From assembly GCA_003563465.1 (NCBI GenBank), contig PWVH01000055.1, positions 1 through 14,455 of the forward strand: a stretch of 14,455 nt of DNA, in the 5' to 3' direction. The position numbers and the translations under genes are program-made. Positions 1 to 7,648 of the stretch are shown here, piece after piece; positions within the stretch are counted from its first letter, which is position 1, and each line of letters opens with the position of its first letter. The notes under the pieces are model-generated. The model was not told the DNA's origin, did no database searches, and saw only the letters and a list, made by a program, of their open reading frames with translations. Source of the stretch: Coriobacteriaceae bacterium. GTDB lineage: Bacteria > Actinomycetota > Coriobacteriia > Anaerosomatales > SLCP01.

Positions 1-89
1 GCAGGGTGCAAGACCTCCGAGTAGTCGTGTGGCTTCCTCTTAGTTTTCGGATTCCGCATACCGGGTAGTATTTCCATGTTGGCAGAAAA

Positions 90-110
90 CTTGACATTAT
101 ACGACTCAGA
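90..110 (+). promoter_or_regulatory. HAIR-like operator for HspR
   Basis: The 21-bp element reads CTTGACA, a 7-nt spacer TTATACG, then ACTCAGA. The consensus HspR-associated inverted repeat is CTTGAGT-N7-ACTCAAG, so each half-site matches at five of seven positions with exact spacing. It covers the -35 box and part of the spacer of the predicted dnaK promoter, which is where a repressor would block RNA polymerase. The hspR gene lies downstream in the same operon. Assignment is by consensus match and context; binding is inferred. Confidence 0.75.
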
Positions 111-119
111 TTTTAGCAT
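91..119 (+). promoter_or_regulatory. Predicted vegetative promoter of the dnaK operon
   Basis: A perfect -35 box TTGACA (91-96) is followed after exactly 17 bp by TAGCAT (114-119), a four-of-six match to TATAAT. Transcription would start near 126, giving a leader of about 78 nt before the dnaK ATG at 204. The operator-like repeat at 90-110 overlaps the -35 box, so repression under normal conditions and release on heat shock is the expected mode. Confidence 0.65.
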
Positions 120-203
120 CCGTACGGACGCCGTTCGAGTGGCGGCTTGCAGCGAATGATAGCGTCCGAAACGGGATGCAGGAGGATGAAAGGAGAGCGG
201 CAG

Positions 204-2117
204 ATGGGCAAGGTTCTAGGCATTGATCTGGGCACGACGAACTCCGCGGTCGCGGTGCTAGAAGGTGGTGAGCCCAGCGTCATAATCAACGCCGAGGGAG
301 ATCGGACCACTCCCTCTGTTGTCGCGTTTCGCAAAGACGGCGAGCGCGTGGTGGGCAAGGCGGCCAAGAACCAGGCGATCACCAATCCGGAGAACACGGT
401 CACCTCGATCAAGCGGTTCGTAGGCCGCCGGTACGAGGAGACCGAGTCCGAGCGCAAGACCATCGCCTACGAGGTCGTCAAGGGCAAGGACGGCCGCTGT
501 ATGGTCGACATCGAGGGCACCCAGTACACGCCCGAAGAGATATCGGCGATGGTGATACAGAAGCTGAAGACCGACGCCGAAGCGTACCTGGGCGAGACGG
601 TGACCGAGGCGGTCATCACCGTTCCCGCTTACTTCAACGACATGCAGCGACAGGCCACGAAGGATGCCGGAAAGATCGCTGGCTTGGACGTCAAACGCAT
701 CATCAACGAGCCGACGGCGGCGGCGCTTGCATACGGTCTCGACAAGGGCGAGGAGAGCCAAACCATCCTCGTGTTCGACCTTGGCGGAGGAACCTTCGAT
801 GTCTCAATCCTGGAGATAGGCGAAGGCGTGTTCGAGGTCAAGTCGACTTCAGGAGACAACCACCTCGGCGGTGATGACTGGGACCAGCGCGTAATCGACT
901 GGTTGGCGGACAAGTTCAAGGCCGACCAGGGAATCGACTTGCGTGCCGACAAGATGGCGCTCCAGCGGCTCAAGGAAGCGGCCGAGAAGGCCAAGATGGA
1001 GCTCTCGACGACGCAGACGACCCAGATCAACCTGCCGTTCGTGACGGCAGACGCTTCCGGTCCGAAGCATCTGGACTACAAGCTGACGCGAGCGGAGTTC
1101 CAGAAGATCACGAGCGATCTGCTGGACCGCTGCAAGAAACCGATCGAGGCAGCCATGAAGGACTCGGGTGTCAAGCCTTCCGACATCGAGCACGTGATCT
1201 TGGTGGGCGGCTCCACGCGCATGCCTGCGGTCGTCGAGATGGTCAAGTCCGTCACCGGCAAGGAGCCACACAAAGGTGTGAACCCAGACGAGGTGGTCTC
1301 AGTAGGCGCTGCGATTCAAGCCGGGGTTCTCTCAGGTGACGTCAAAGACATCCTGCTGCTCGATGTGACGCCGCTGTCTCTTGGCGTCGAGACTCTCGGC
1401 GGCGTGATGACCAAGATGATCGAGCGCAACACCACAATCCCGACGCGCAAGACCGAGACCTATACTACCGCCGCTGACGGTCAGACATCGGTAGAGATAC
1501 ACGTGCTCCAAGGCGAGCGTGAGATGGCGGCGGACAACAAGACACTCGGGAAGTTCCATCTGATGAACATCCCACCCGCGCCGCGAGGCGTCCCGCAGAT
1601 CGAGGTCACCTTCGACATCGACGCCAACGGTATCGTCAACGTGTCCGCAAAGGACAAAGGGACCGGTCAGGAACAGAAGATCACCATCTCGGGCAGCACC
1701 GCGCTCTCTGACGAAGAGGTCGATCGCATGGTGACCGACGCCGAGTCCCACGCAGATGAGGATCGCAAGAAGAAGGAGGCGGCCGAGACGCGCAACACAG
1801 CCGACACGCTCGTCTACAGCACTGAGAAGACGCTTTCCGACCTTGGGGAGAAGGTGCCCGAGGATATCAAGACAGCGTGCGAAGAGGCGATCGCCGAGGC
1901 GAAGACTGCGCTCGAAGATGACGACACCGATGCCATCAAGGCGGCGACCGAGAAGCTACAGGAGTCCGGATACAAACTCGCGGAGATCGTCTACGCCGAG
2001 GCCCAGACAGAGGCGCAGGCGGCCGAGTCTGCCGAGGGCGAAGAGACGCCTGCCGGAGACGAGGAAGAGGTCGTCGAGGCCGACTACGAGGTAGTAGATG
2101 AGGACGAGGACGAGTAG
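204..2117 (+). CDS. dnaK: Molecular chaperone DnaK (Hsp70)
   Basis: ATP-driven cytoplasmic Hsp70 that binds exposed hydrophobic segments and cycles with DnaJ and GrpE. The protein has 637 aa, the normal length. The nucleotide-binding domain spans about residues 1-380, with IDLGTTNS near residue 7, the phosphate-2 signature around DLGGGTFD and the VILVGGSTR signature. The conserved linker LLLDV is at 384-388, followed by the substrate-binding beta domain, helical lid and an acidic tail ending in EEVVEADYEVVDEDEDE. The ATG at 204 was chosen because AAGGAG (190-195) lies 8 nt upstream and MGKVLGIDLG is the usual N-terminus; an in-frame TTG at 147 lacks a ribosome site. It is first in the operon behind the HAIR-like operator. 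In actinobacteria DnaK acts as corepressor of HspR. Confidence 0.98.
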   Translation: MGKVLGIDLGTTNSAVAVLEGGEPSVIINAEGDRTTPSVVAFRKDGERVVGKAAKNQAITNPENTVTSIKRFVGRRYEETESERKTIAYEVVKGKDGRCMVDIEGTQYTPEEISAMVIQKLKTDAEAYLGETVTEAVITVPAYFNDMQRQATKDAGKIAGLDVKRIINEPTAAALAYGLDKGEESQTILVFDLGGGTFDVSILEIGEGVFEVKSTSGDNHLGGDDWDQRVIDWLADKFKADQGIDLRADKMALQRLKEAAEKAKMELSTTQTTQINLPFVTADASGPKHLDYKLTRAEFQKITSDLLDRCKKPIEAAMKDSGVKPSDIEHVILVGGSTRMPAVVEMVKSVTGKEPHKGVNPDEVVSVGAAIQAGVLSGDVKDILLLDVTPLSLGVETLGGVMTKMIERNTTIPTRKTETYTTAADGQTSVEIHVLQGEREMAADNKTLGKFHLMNIPPAPRGVPQIEVTFDIDANGIVNVSAKDKGTGQEQKITISGSTALSDEEVDRMVTDAESHADEDRKKKEAAETRNTADTLVYSTEKTLSDLGEKVPEDIKTACEEAIAEAKTALEDDDTDAIKAATEKLQESGYKLAEIVYAEAQTEAQAAESAEGEETPAGDEEEVVEADYEVVDEDEDE

Positions 2118-2119
2118 TG

Positions 2120-2710
2120 ATGACCGCGCGAGAAGACAGGGAAGACCGCGAAGACCGCGAAGACCGGGAGGACATGCGTCTCGACCCGGAGCTGGAGAAC
2201 GATCTCGGGGCCGAACTCGAGATGCGGGGAGACCAGCTCATGGCTGAGCTCGAGGCCGCTCGTGAGGAAGCGGCACACAACCTCGAGACGGCCCAGCGGG
2301 TCCAGGCGGAGTTCGACAACTACCGCAAGCGCATAGCTAGAGACCATGCCGACGCCGTCAAGCGTGCGGGCGAGAGAATCGTCAGCCACCTGCTGCCAGT
2401 GGTCGACAGCCTCGAACGAGCGATCGATCATGTCACTGCAGGCGGCGACAGAAGCGACCTGCTCTCCGGAGTGGAAATGGTTCACGGCCAGTTGCTCGAT
2501 GTCCTCGCTAAAGAAGGGGTCGAACAGATCGACCCCTTCGGCCAGTCTTTCGATGCGCTGAAGCATCAGGCAGTGGGGCAGAAGGAAGACTCGGAAGTGC
2601 CCGAAGGCACGGTCGTCGAAACCTACCAGAAGGGCTACGAGATGCACGGACGTGTCGTACGCCCGGCGACGGTGGTCGTCTCCACCGGGGGCCCCGCTGC
2701 CGAGGAGTGA
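2120..2710 (+). CDS. grpE: Nucleotide exchange factor GrpE
   Basis: Cochaperone that releases ADP from DnaK. The 196-aa product has an acidic, probably disordered N-terminus made of repeated Glu-Asp-Arg units (residues 5-18), then the long dimerising helix (AEFDNYRKRIARDH onward, where FDNYRKR is typical of GrpE). The C-terminal beta domain carries the conserved PEGTVVETYQKGYEMHGRVVRPA segment in two adjoining parts. The ATG at 2120 follows the dnaK stop by 2 nt; a GTG immediately before it (2117) overlaps the dnaK stop and could also initiate. A second ATG at 2174 behind GGGAGG would remove the repeat but is only 3-5 nt from that site. Translation is probably coupled to dnaK. Confidence 0.95.
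   Translation: MTAREDREDREDREDREDMRLDPELENDLGAELEMRGDQLMAELEAAREEAAHNLETAQRVQAEFDNYRKRIARDHADAVKRAGERIVSHLLPVVDSLERAIDHVTAGGDRSDLLSGVEMVHGQLLDVLAKEGVEQIDPFGQSFDALKHQAVGQKEDSEVPEGTVVETYQKGYEMHGRVVRPATVVVSTGGPAAEE
2132..2167 (+). repeat. Four 9-bp tandem units in the grpE N-terminal coding region
   Basis: Four in-frame units follow one another: GAAGACAGG, GAAGACCGC, GAAGACCGC and GAAGACCGG, followed by GAGGAC. They encode a Glu-Asp-Arg repeat. The unit is a multiple of three, so copy-number change would leave the reading frame intact. Confidence 0.9.
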
Positions 2711-2720
2711 GGCGTGAACG

Positions 2721-3848
2721 ATGCCGGTCACGAAGAACTACTACGACATCCTCGGTGTGAAGAAGGACGCCTCGACCGACGAGATCAAGAAGGCCTTCAG
2801 GCGTCTTGCGCGAAAACACCATCCCGACGCCGGCGGAACCGAGGAGAAGTTCAAGGAGATCAACGAGGCCTACGAGGTGCTCTCCGATGCCGAGAAGCGG
2901 GAGCAGTACGACCAATACGGTGCGTACTTCGGCGGCCAGGTGCCTCCTGGCGCAGGTGGCCCAGGTCAGGGTGCTCCGTGGCCTGGCGGCGGTTTCAGCT
3001 ACGAGCACGTAGATCTTGGAGATCTTGGCGATCTTTTCGGAAGCGTCTTCAGTGGCGGAGGATTCTCTGGCACCGGCACGGCTCGTGGAGCGAGCACCCA
3101 GGCACGTCGCGGACGTGATCTCACGTACGAGATAACTCTGGATTTCGACGAGGCTCTCAGCGGAGTGTCGACGAAAGTCGACGTTCAGCGTGCAGAGACA
3201 TGTTCGGTGTGCAAGGGGTCTGGCGCCAAGTCCGGCACTTCGCCGACGAAGTGTCCCAGCTGCGGCGGAATCGGACACGTCAGTGAGGGCCAGGGACTCT
3301 TCGGCTTCTCGAGAACCTGCCCGAGGTGTGGCGGCAGCGGACAGGTGATCGAGCAACCCTGCACCAAGTGCAAGGGAAAGGGCCGGGTGGTTCGCATCAA
3401 ACCGGTCACCGTGAACGTGCCACCGGGCGTCACTGACGGAGGAAAGCTGCGTTTCAAGGGCAAAGGCGAGCCTGGCCAGGGCGGAGGACCTCCAGGCGAT
3501 CTGTACGTGGTGACGCACATCCGTAAGCACCCTTACTTCACGCGAGATGGAGCCGACGTGGTCTTGGATCTTCCAATCACGATCACCGAGGCCGCGCTAG
3601 GTACGGAAGTGAGAATACCGGTACCCGGGGGAGGCAAGGTGAAGCTGAAGATCGCTCCCGGTACCGAGGACGGCAAAGTCCATCGCATCACGAGCAAGGG
3701 GGCTCCGCGTCTGAAGGGCTCAGGCCGCGGTGATCTCAAGGCTAGAACCAGGATAGTGGTTCCGGAGAAGCTTACGGCCGAGGAGGAGGAACTGCTGAAA
3801 AGATTCGCCTCGTCACGTAAGGAAGACTTGCGAGCGCACATCAAGTGA
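2721..3848 (+). CDS. dnaJ: Chaperone DnaJ, type I (Hsp40)
   Basis: Cochaperone that delivers substrates to DnaK and stimulates its ATPase. The 375-aa protein has all type I parts. The J domain is at residues 5-70 with the HPD tripeptide at 34-36. A Gly-rich region follows, with a DLGDLGDLFG stretch resembling the DIF-type repeats of other DnaJ proteins. The zinc-binding region has four CxxCxGxG units starting at C161, C178, C200 and C214. Two C-terminal substrate-binding subdomains and a short tail complete it. The ATG follows the grpE stop by 10 nt, and the GAGGAGTGAGG around that stop can serve as ribosome site. It belongs to the same operon as dnaK and grpE. Confidence 0.97.
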   Translation: MPVTKNYYDILGVKKDASTDEIKKAFRRLARKHHPDAGGTEEKFKEINEAYEVLSDAEKREQYDQYGAYFGGQVPPGAGGPGQGAPWPGGGFSYEHVDLGDLGDLFGSVFSGGGFSGTGTARGASTQARRGRDLTYEITLDFDEALSGVSTKVDVQRAETCSVCKGSGAKSGTSPTKCPSCGGIGHVSEGQGLFGFSRTCPRCGGSGQVIEQPCTKCKGKGRVVRIKPVTVNVPPGVTDGGKLRFKGKGEPGQGGGPPGDLYVVTHIRKHPYFTRDGADVVLDLPITITEAALGTEVRIPVPGGGKVKLKIAPGTEDGKVHRITSKGAPRLKGSGRGDLKARTRIVVPEKLTAEEEELLKRFASSRKEDLRAHIK

Positions 3849-3852
3849 GATA

Positions 3853-3885
3853 CGCAGGCCGCAGCTGGCCGCAGAGACGCCTGCG
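3853..3885 (+). promoter_or_regulatory. Stem-loop in the dnaJ-hspR gap
   Basis: CGCAGGC (3853-3859) is perfectly complementary to GCCTGCG (3879-3885), a 7-bp stem with a 19-nt loop. An alternative smaller stem uses the two GGCC copies at 3857-3860 and 3867-3870. There is no U tract, so it does not look like a strong terminator. It ends 5 nt before the hspR ribosome site and could be an attenuator, a processing site or an mRNA stability element. Confidence 0.4.
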
Positions 3886-3890
3886 ATCCT

Positions 3891-3896
3891 AGGAGG
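3891..3896 (+). promoter_or_regulatory. Ribosome binding site deciding the TTG start of hspR
   Basis: A full AGGAGG lies 5 nt before TTG at 3902. No ATG or GTG sits at a usable distance. The next ATG (3947) would remove residues that usually precede the helix-turn-helix and has only a weak GAGG about 10 nt away. Confidence 0.75.
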
Positions 3897-3901
3897 CAGA
3901 C

Positions 3902-4303
3902 TTGACTGCAAGAAGACGACAATCTGACAAGCAGAGGCCGCTGTACATGATAAGCATCGCTGCTGAGCTAGCAGGTATGCATCCGCAGACGCTGCGGATC
4001 TACGAACGCAAGCGGCTTATACAGCCACGACGCTCGGCTGGCAACACGAGGCTTTATTCCGAGGCGGACATCGAGCGCCTGCGCCTCATCCAACACCTCA
4101 CTAAGGTTGAGGGCATCAACCTCGCTGGTGTTGAGCGGATTCTGGAGCTCGAACGCGAGGCCGAACGTCTGCGTGATGAGGCCGAGAGACTTCGCCTCAA
4201 GGTGGAGCAGGCTCGCTCGGCGGCTGCGAAGGCGATACGGACGCCCGAGTATACCGCCGACATCGTGATGGTGCGCAGAGGCACGCTTGCGAGGAGATCC
4301 TGA
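3902..4303 (+). CDS. hspR: Heat shock repressor HspR, MerR family
   Basis: MerR-type repressor that binds HAIR operators, with DnaK as corepressor in the characterised actinobacterial systems. The 133-aa protein has the winged helix-turn-helix at about residues 15-85. Segments resembling HspR are AAELAGMHPQTLRIYERKRL, the GNTRLYSEADIERL wing and VEGINLAGVERILELE. A charged heptad-like helix (about 78-110, rich in Glu, Arg and Leu) should form the dimer coiled coil, and a short hydrophobic stretch (ADIVMV) near the end recalls the hydrophobic tail of other HspRs. It starts at TTG, an inefficient codon that would keep the repressor scarce. As the fourth gene behind the operator at 90-110, it probably controls itself together with dnaK. 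Confidence 0.93.
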   Translation: MTARRRQSDKQRPLYMISIAAELAGMHPQTLRIYERKRLIQPRRSAGNTRLYSEADIERLRLIQHLTKVEGINLAGVERILELEREAERLRDEAERLRLKVEQARSAAAKAIRTPEYTADIVMVRRGTLARRS

Positions 4304-4347
4304 TGACGGATCCTGCCAGAAGACCGATAGCCAAAGGTCCACTATGA
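4303..4347 (+). CDS. Possible 14-codon leader ORF after hspR
   Basis: ATG at 4303 overlaps the hspR stop as TGATG, and GAGGAG (4291-4296) lies 6 nt upstream, a strong ribosome site. The frame gives MTDPARRPIAKGPL and stops at 4345-4347, where the next candidate ATG (4344) overlaps the stop. I do not recognise the peptide. It may be only a means of carrying ribosomes from hspR toward clpB, or chance. Confidence 0.25.
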   Translation: MTDPARRPIAKGPL

Positions 4348-4490
4348 ATGCTTCTGGCATGGGTGTGGACACGCCTGAGGCGAGTGTTTGCGAACGAGAG
4401 CGGCCCGGCTTGACGGGTGAGGCGGTGACGCTCGTGCGGCGTCTCAGGATGACGATCGGCAGCAACGTGCTGCGGAGGCGAGAGGCATGA
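4344..4490 (+). CDS. Possible small ORF (48 aa) coupled to clpB
   Basis: This fills most of the hspR-clpB gap. ATG at 4344 has AAAGG (4333-4337) 6 nt upstream, and the stop TGA (4488-4490) overlaps the clpB start in an ATGA junction. The product begins MNASGMGVDTPEASV and ends in a basic stretch, LVRRLRMTIGSNVLRRREA. Third codon positions are about 70% G or C by hand count, in keeping with a coding gene in this genome but not decisive in a G+C-rich region. No domain is recognised. It could be a real small protein, a decayed remnant of a longer gene or a chance open frame. Confidence 0.35.
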   Translation: MNASGMGVDTPEASVCERERPGLTGEAVTLVRRLRMTIGSNVLRRREA

Positions 4491-7072
4491 GACTGGACAA
4501 GTTCACGATCAAGGCACAAGAGGCCCTGCAGGCGGCCCAAGGCATCGCCGAGGAAGCATCCTCGCAGGTGATCGATCCCGAGCACCTGCTGAAAGCACTT
4601 CTGGACGCCGCCGAAGGAATCACCCGACCTCTCGTGCAGAAGGTCGGTGCGGATGCCGACCTCCTAGAAACCGAAGTGACCGGAGCGATTGAAGCTTCGC
4701 CCAAGGTGAGCGGTGCCGGACTTGCTCAGGCCGGGGTGGGCCCGCGGCTGAATTCCGCAGTGTCTTCGGCGTCTAAGCATGCGGAGAAGTTGAAGGACGC
4801 CTACGTGTCCACAGAGCACCTGCTGCTAGCGATCACCGAGGACTCGGGCGATGCCGGGCGGCTTCTGAAGGAAGCTGGGGTCACCGCGGAACGCGTACTA
4901 GAAGCCATGAAGGAGCTGCGCGCCGGAGCGCGAGTGACAGACCAGAATCCCGAGGACCAGTTCCAGGCGCTCGAGCGCTACAGCCGCAACCTGACCGCTA
5001 TCGCGCGCGAAGGCAAGCTCGACCCTGTCATCGGCCGGACCGAGGAGATCCGTCGCGTGATCCAGGTACTTTCGCGGCGAACCAAGAACAATCCCGTGCT
5101 TATCGGCGAGCCCGGCACGGGCAAGACGGCCATCGCGGAGGGGCTTGCGCAGCGCATCGTCGCAGGCGACGTACCGAGCAGCTTGCGCGACAAGGACGTG
5201 ATCGCACTCGACCTCGGTGCCATGGTGGCTGGGACCAAGTACCGGGGTGAGTTCGAGGATCGGCTCAAGGCGGTGCTTCGCGAGATCGAGCAGGCCGAGG
5301 GGCGGATCGTGCTCTTCATCGACGAGATGCACACGCTTGTAGGCGCCGGAGCCGCTGAAGGCTCGATGGACGCGAGCAACATGCTCAAGCCGGCCCTTGC
5401 GCGCGGCGAGCTGCACGCCATAGGAGCGACAACGCTCGACGAGTACCGCAAGCACATCGAGAAAGACGCGGCGCTTGAAAGGCGCTTCCAGCCTGTTTTC
5501 GTCGGCGAGCCGAGCGAAGAAGACACCATCGCGATTCTGCGCGGTCTTAAGGAGAAGTACGAGGTCCACCACGGTGTGCGCATCACCGATGGAGCCATCG
5601 TGGCCGCGGCGACGCTCTCGAACCGATACATCACCGACCGCTTCCTACCGGACAAAGCCATCGATCTCGTCGACGAGGCGGCTTCCAGGTTGAGGATCGA
5701 GATCGATTCGATGCCTTCCGAGATTGACGCGGTCGATCGTCAGCTACGTCAGATGCAGATCGAAGAGGCCGCGCTATCCCAGGAGACCGACGAGGCGAGC
5801 GCCGCGCGCCTGGAGGCACTGCGTGCCGAGATGGCCGGCCTGTCCGAGGAGCTGTCTGCCCTCAAAGCGCGCTGGGAGGGCGAGAAGAACGTGATTGCTG
5901 AGGTACAGCAGCTGAAGGCCGAACTCGACGAGGCTAAAGTCGGGTCCGAGCGAGCCGAGCGCGAGGGCGACCTCCAGCGTGCTGCCGAGATCCGCTACGG
6001 TCGCATCCCCGAACTGGACAGCCGACTCGTGGAGGCCGACGAGCGCCTACGCGAGCTGCATGCCGGAGCCGCGATGCTGAAAGAGGAAGTGACCGAGGAG
6101 GAGATAGCCGAGGTCGTCTCCGCCTGGACCGGCGTGCCCGTCTCCAAGCTGATGCAGGGGGAGATGGCCAAGCTGGCCACGCTCGAAGAGCATCTGCACG
6201 AGCGCGTGGTCGGTCAGGATGAGGCGGTGTCCGCGGTCTCGGCGGCCATCCGGCGTTCGCGTGCCGGACTCTCCGACCCGGACCGGCCCATCGGCTCGTT
6301 CATATTCATGGGTCCGACCGGTGTCGGAAAGACAGAGCTTGCTCGCGCTCTCGCTGAGTTCCTCTTCGATGACGAACGCGCGATGGTACGCATTGACATG
6401 TCTGAGTACATGGAGAAGTTCAGCGTGCAGCGGCTGATAGGCGCACCTCCGGGCTATGTCGGCTACGAAGAGGGCGGTCAACTGACCGAGGCCGTGAGGC
6501 GCCGTCCGTACTCGGTAGTGCTGCTCGACGAGATCGAGAAGGCGCATCCGGACGTGTTCAACGTGCTGCTTCAGGTTCTCGACGATGGGCGTTTGACCGA
6601 TGGCCAGGGGCGCACGGTGAGTTTCCGCAACGCGATAGTAATCATGACCAGCAACGTGGGGTCGCAGTTCATACAAGAACTCGCGAAGTCTGGCGACAAG
6701 AACTCGATGAAGAACGCTGTCGAGGAGGCCTTGAGGCAGACGTTCCGCCCAGAGTTCCTTAACCGGATCGACGACATAGTGCTCTTCGACGCACTCGACA
6801 TCGAGCAGATAGGAAGAATCGTCGAGATCCAGCTTCGAAAGGTGTGCGAGCGGTTGGCCGAGCACGATTTGGTGCTCGAGATCACTCCCGCGGCCATCGA
6901 GCGCATTGCGCTTGATGGATTCGACCCGGCGTTCGGCGCCAGACCGTTGAAGCGCGTAATCCAGCGCGAAGTGGTCGATCGTGTCGCCAAAGGCCTCATC
7001 GACGGCACTCTGACCGATGGCGCGACGGTCACGGTTGACATCGGAGATGGCGGTGAGATCGAGATCGTATAG
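4487..7072 (+). CDS. clpB: Disaggregase ClpB (Hsp100, class I Clp ATPase)
   Basis: Hexameric AAA+ machine that threads proteins out of aggregates together with DnaK/DnaJ. The 861-aa product has the N-terminal substrate domain (1-145). The first ATPase domain has Walker A GEPGTGKT at 207-214 and Walker B ending in D279-E280. The long coiled-coil middle domain (about 400-530) distinguishes ClpB from ClpA and ClpC and contacts DnaK. The second ATPase domain has Walker A GPTGVGKT at 609-616 and Walker B D681-E682, then the FGARPLKRVIQREV motif. The ATG has GGAGG (4474-4478) 8 nt upstream. No convincing HAIR or promoter is seen in the 183 bp after hspR, so readthrough from the dnaK promoter is plausible. 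Confidence 0.97.
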   Translation: MRLDKFTIKAQEALQAAQGIAEEASSQVIDPEHLLKALLDAAEGITRPLVQKVGADADLLETEVTGAIEASPKVSGAGLAQAGVGPRLNSAVSSASKHAEKLKDAYVSTEHLLLAITEDSGDAGRLLKEAGVTAERVLEAMKELRAGARVTDQNPEDQFQALERYSRNLTAIAREGKLDPVIGRTEEIRRVIQVLSRRTKNNPVLIGEPGTGKTAIAEGLAQRIVAGDVPSSLRDKDVIALDLGAMVAGTKYRGEFEDRLKAVLREIEQAEGRIVLFIDEMHTLVGAGAAEGSMDASNMLKPALARGELHAIGATTLDEYRKHIEKDAALERRFQPVFVGEPSEEDTIAILRGLKEKYEVHHGVRITDGAIVAAATLSNRYITDRFLPDKAIDLVDEAASRLRIEIDSMPSEIDAVDRQLRQMQIEEAALSQETDEASAARLEALRAEMAGLSEELSALKARWEGEKNVIAEVQQLKAELDEAKVGSERAEREGDLQRAAEIRYGRIPELDSRLVEADERLRELHAGAAMLKEEVTEEEIAEVVSAWTGVPVSKLMQGEMAKLATLEEHLHERVVGQDEAVSAVSAAIRRSRAGLSDPDRPIGSFIFMGPTGVGKTELARALAEFLFDDERAMVRIDMSEYMEKFSVQRLIGAPPGYVGYEEGGQLTEAVRRRPYSVVLLDEIEKAHPDVFNVLLQVLDDGRLTDGQGRTVSFRNAIVIMTSNVGSQFIQELAKSGDKNSMKNAVEEALRQTFRPEFLNRIDDIVLFDALDIEQIGRIVEIQLRKVCERLAEHDLVLEITPAAIERIALDGFDPAFGARPLKRVIQREVVDRVAKGLIDGTLTDGATVTVDIGDGGEIEIV

Positions 7073-7143
7073 GTATTCATCAACTGCGTGACGTCGTTCG
7101 CCATGTCGGCGTTGCGCACGAGTAAGACGGAGGTGATGCAACC

Positions 7144-7620
7144 ATGGCGATCATGCGTTGGGACCCCTTTGGTGAGATGTTGAGAATGCAGCGGGATATG
7201 GACCGCATCTTCTCGCGGATGGGCACGGGCGAGGGACGTGGCGGCGAGACCGCCTCGACCGTGGCCTGGATGCCCAAGATAGATGTGAAGTCCAAGGGCG
7301 ACGACGTCGTCGTACGTGCGGAGCTGCCCGGCATCGATCCGGAAGAGGTCGACATCGAAGTGACCGATGGCGTACTGACCCTTAAGGGCGAGCGCAAGGC
7401 CGAGGAAGAGCGTGAGGGCGAGGGCTGGCTGATCCGCGAGTCCAGCTACGGCTCGTTCGAGCGCTCGATGGTCCTGCCCGAGGGCGTGGACCCCGGAGCG
7501 ATTCGTGCCGACTACAAGGACGGCATCCTCGAGGTGCACGTACCCAAGGCGCTCGAGGCCGTCAAGCCCAAGACGACTAAGATCGCGATCGGCGAAGGGC
7601 AAGTAGGCGAGAGCAGCTAA
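7144..7620 (+). CDS. Small heat shock protein, Hsp20/alpha-crystallin family
   Basis: ATP-independent holdase that binds unfolding proteins so that DnaK and ClpB can recover them. The 158-aa protein has an N-terminal arm starting MAIMRWDPFGEMLRMQRDMD, typical of bacterial class A members. The alpha-crystallin domain covers about residues 43-143 and includes AELPGIDPEEVDIEV, GVLTLKGER and DGILEVHVPK. A C-terminal I-x-I motif (I147-A-I149) is the usual oligomer contact. GGAGGTGAT (7129-7137) lies 6 nt before the ATG, a near-perfect ribosome site that suggests strong expression. It follows clpB by 71 bp on the same strand and is closed by the hairpin at 7649-7676, so it looks like the last gene of the heat-shock block. 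Confidence 0.95.
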   Translation: MAIMRWDPFGEMLRMQRDMDRIFSRMGTGEGRGGETASTVAWMPKIDVKSKGDDVVVRAELPGIDPEEVDIEVTDGVLTLKGERKAEEEREGEGWLIRESSYGSFERSMVLPEGVDPGAIRADYKDGILEVHVPKALEAVKPKTTKIAIGEGQVGESS

Positions 7621-7648
7621 CGGCACTCAAGCCGGCTCTACCGGTGTC

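Noticed and set aside
113..143. CIRCE-like operator (TTAGCATCC resembles the CIRCE left arm)
   Set aside because: The right arm GAGTGCTAA is absent at the required 9-nt spacing, and an HspR gene with HAIR-like site explains regulation.
147..203. Upstream in-frame TTG start for dnaK adding 19 residues
   Set aside because: It has no ribosome site, the added residues do not match Hsp70 N-termini, and the ATG at 204 has AAGGAG at ideal spacing.
4409..4429. Second HAIR before clpB starting CTTGACG
   Set aside because: The position for the right half reads CGGTGAC, which does not match ACTCAAG.
4287..4490. 67-codon version of the small ORF starting at TTG inside hspR
   Set aside because: The TTG lies inside hspR without a ribosome site; the ATG at 4344 in the same frame is better placed.
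4898..5572. Long minus-strand open frame inside clpB
   Set aside because: It lies opposite highly conserved ClpB coding sequence; such antisense frames are common in G+C-rich genes and its translation resembles no family known to me.
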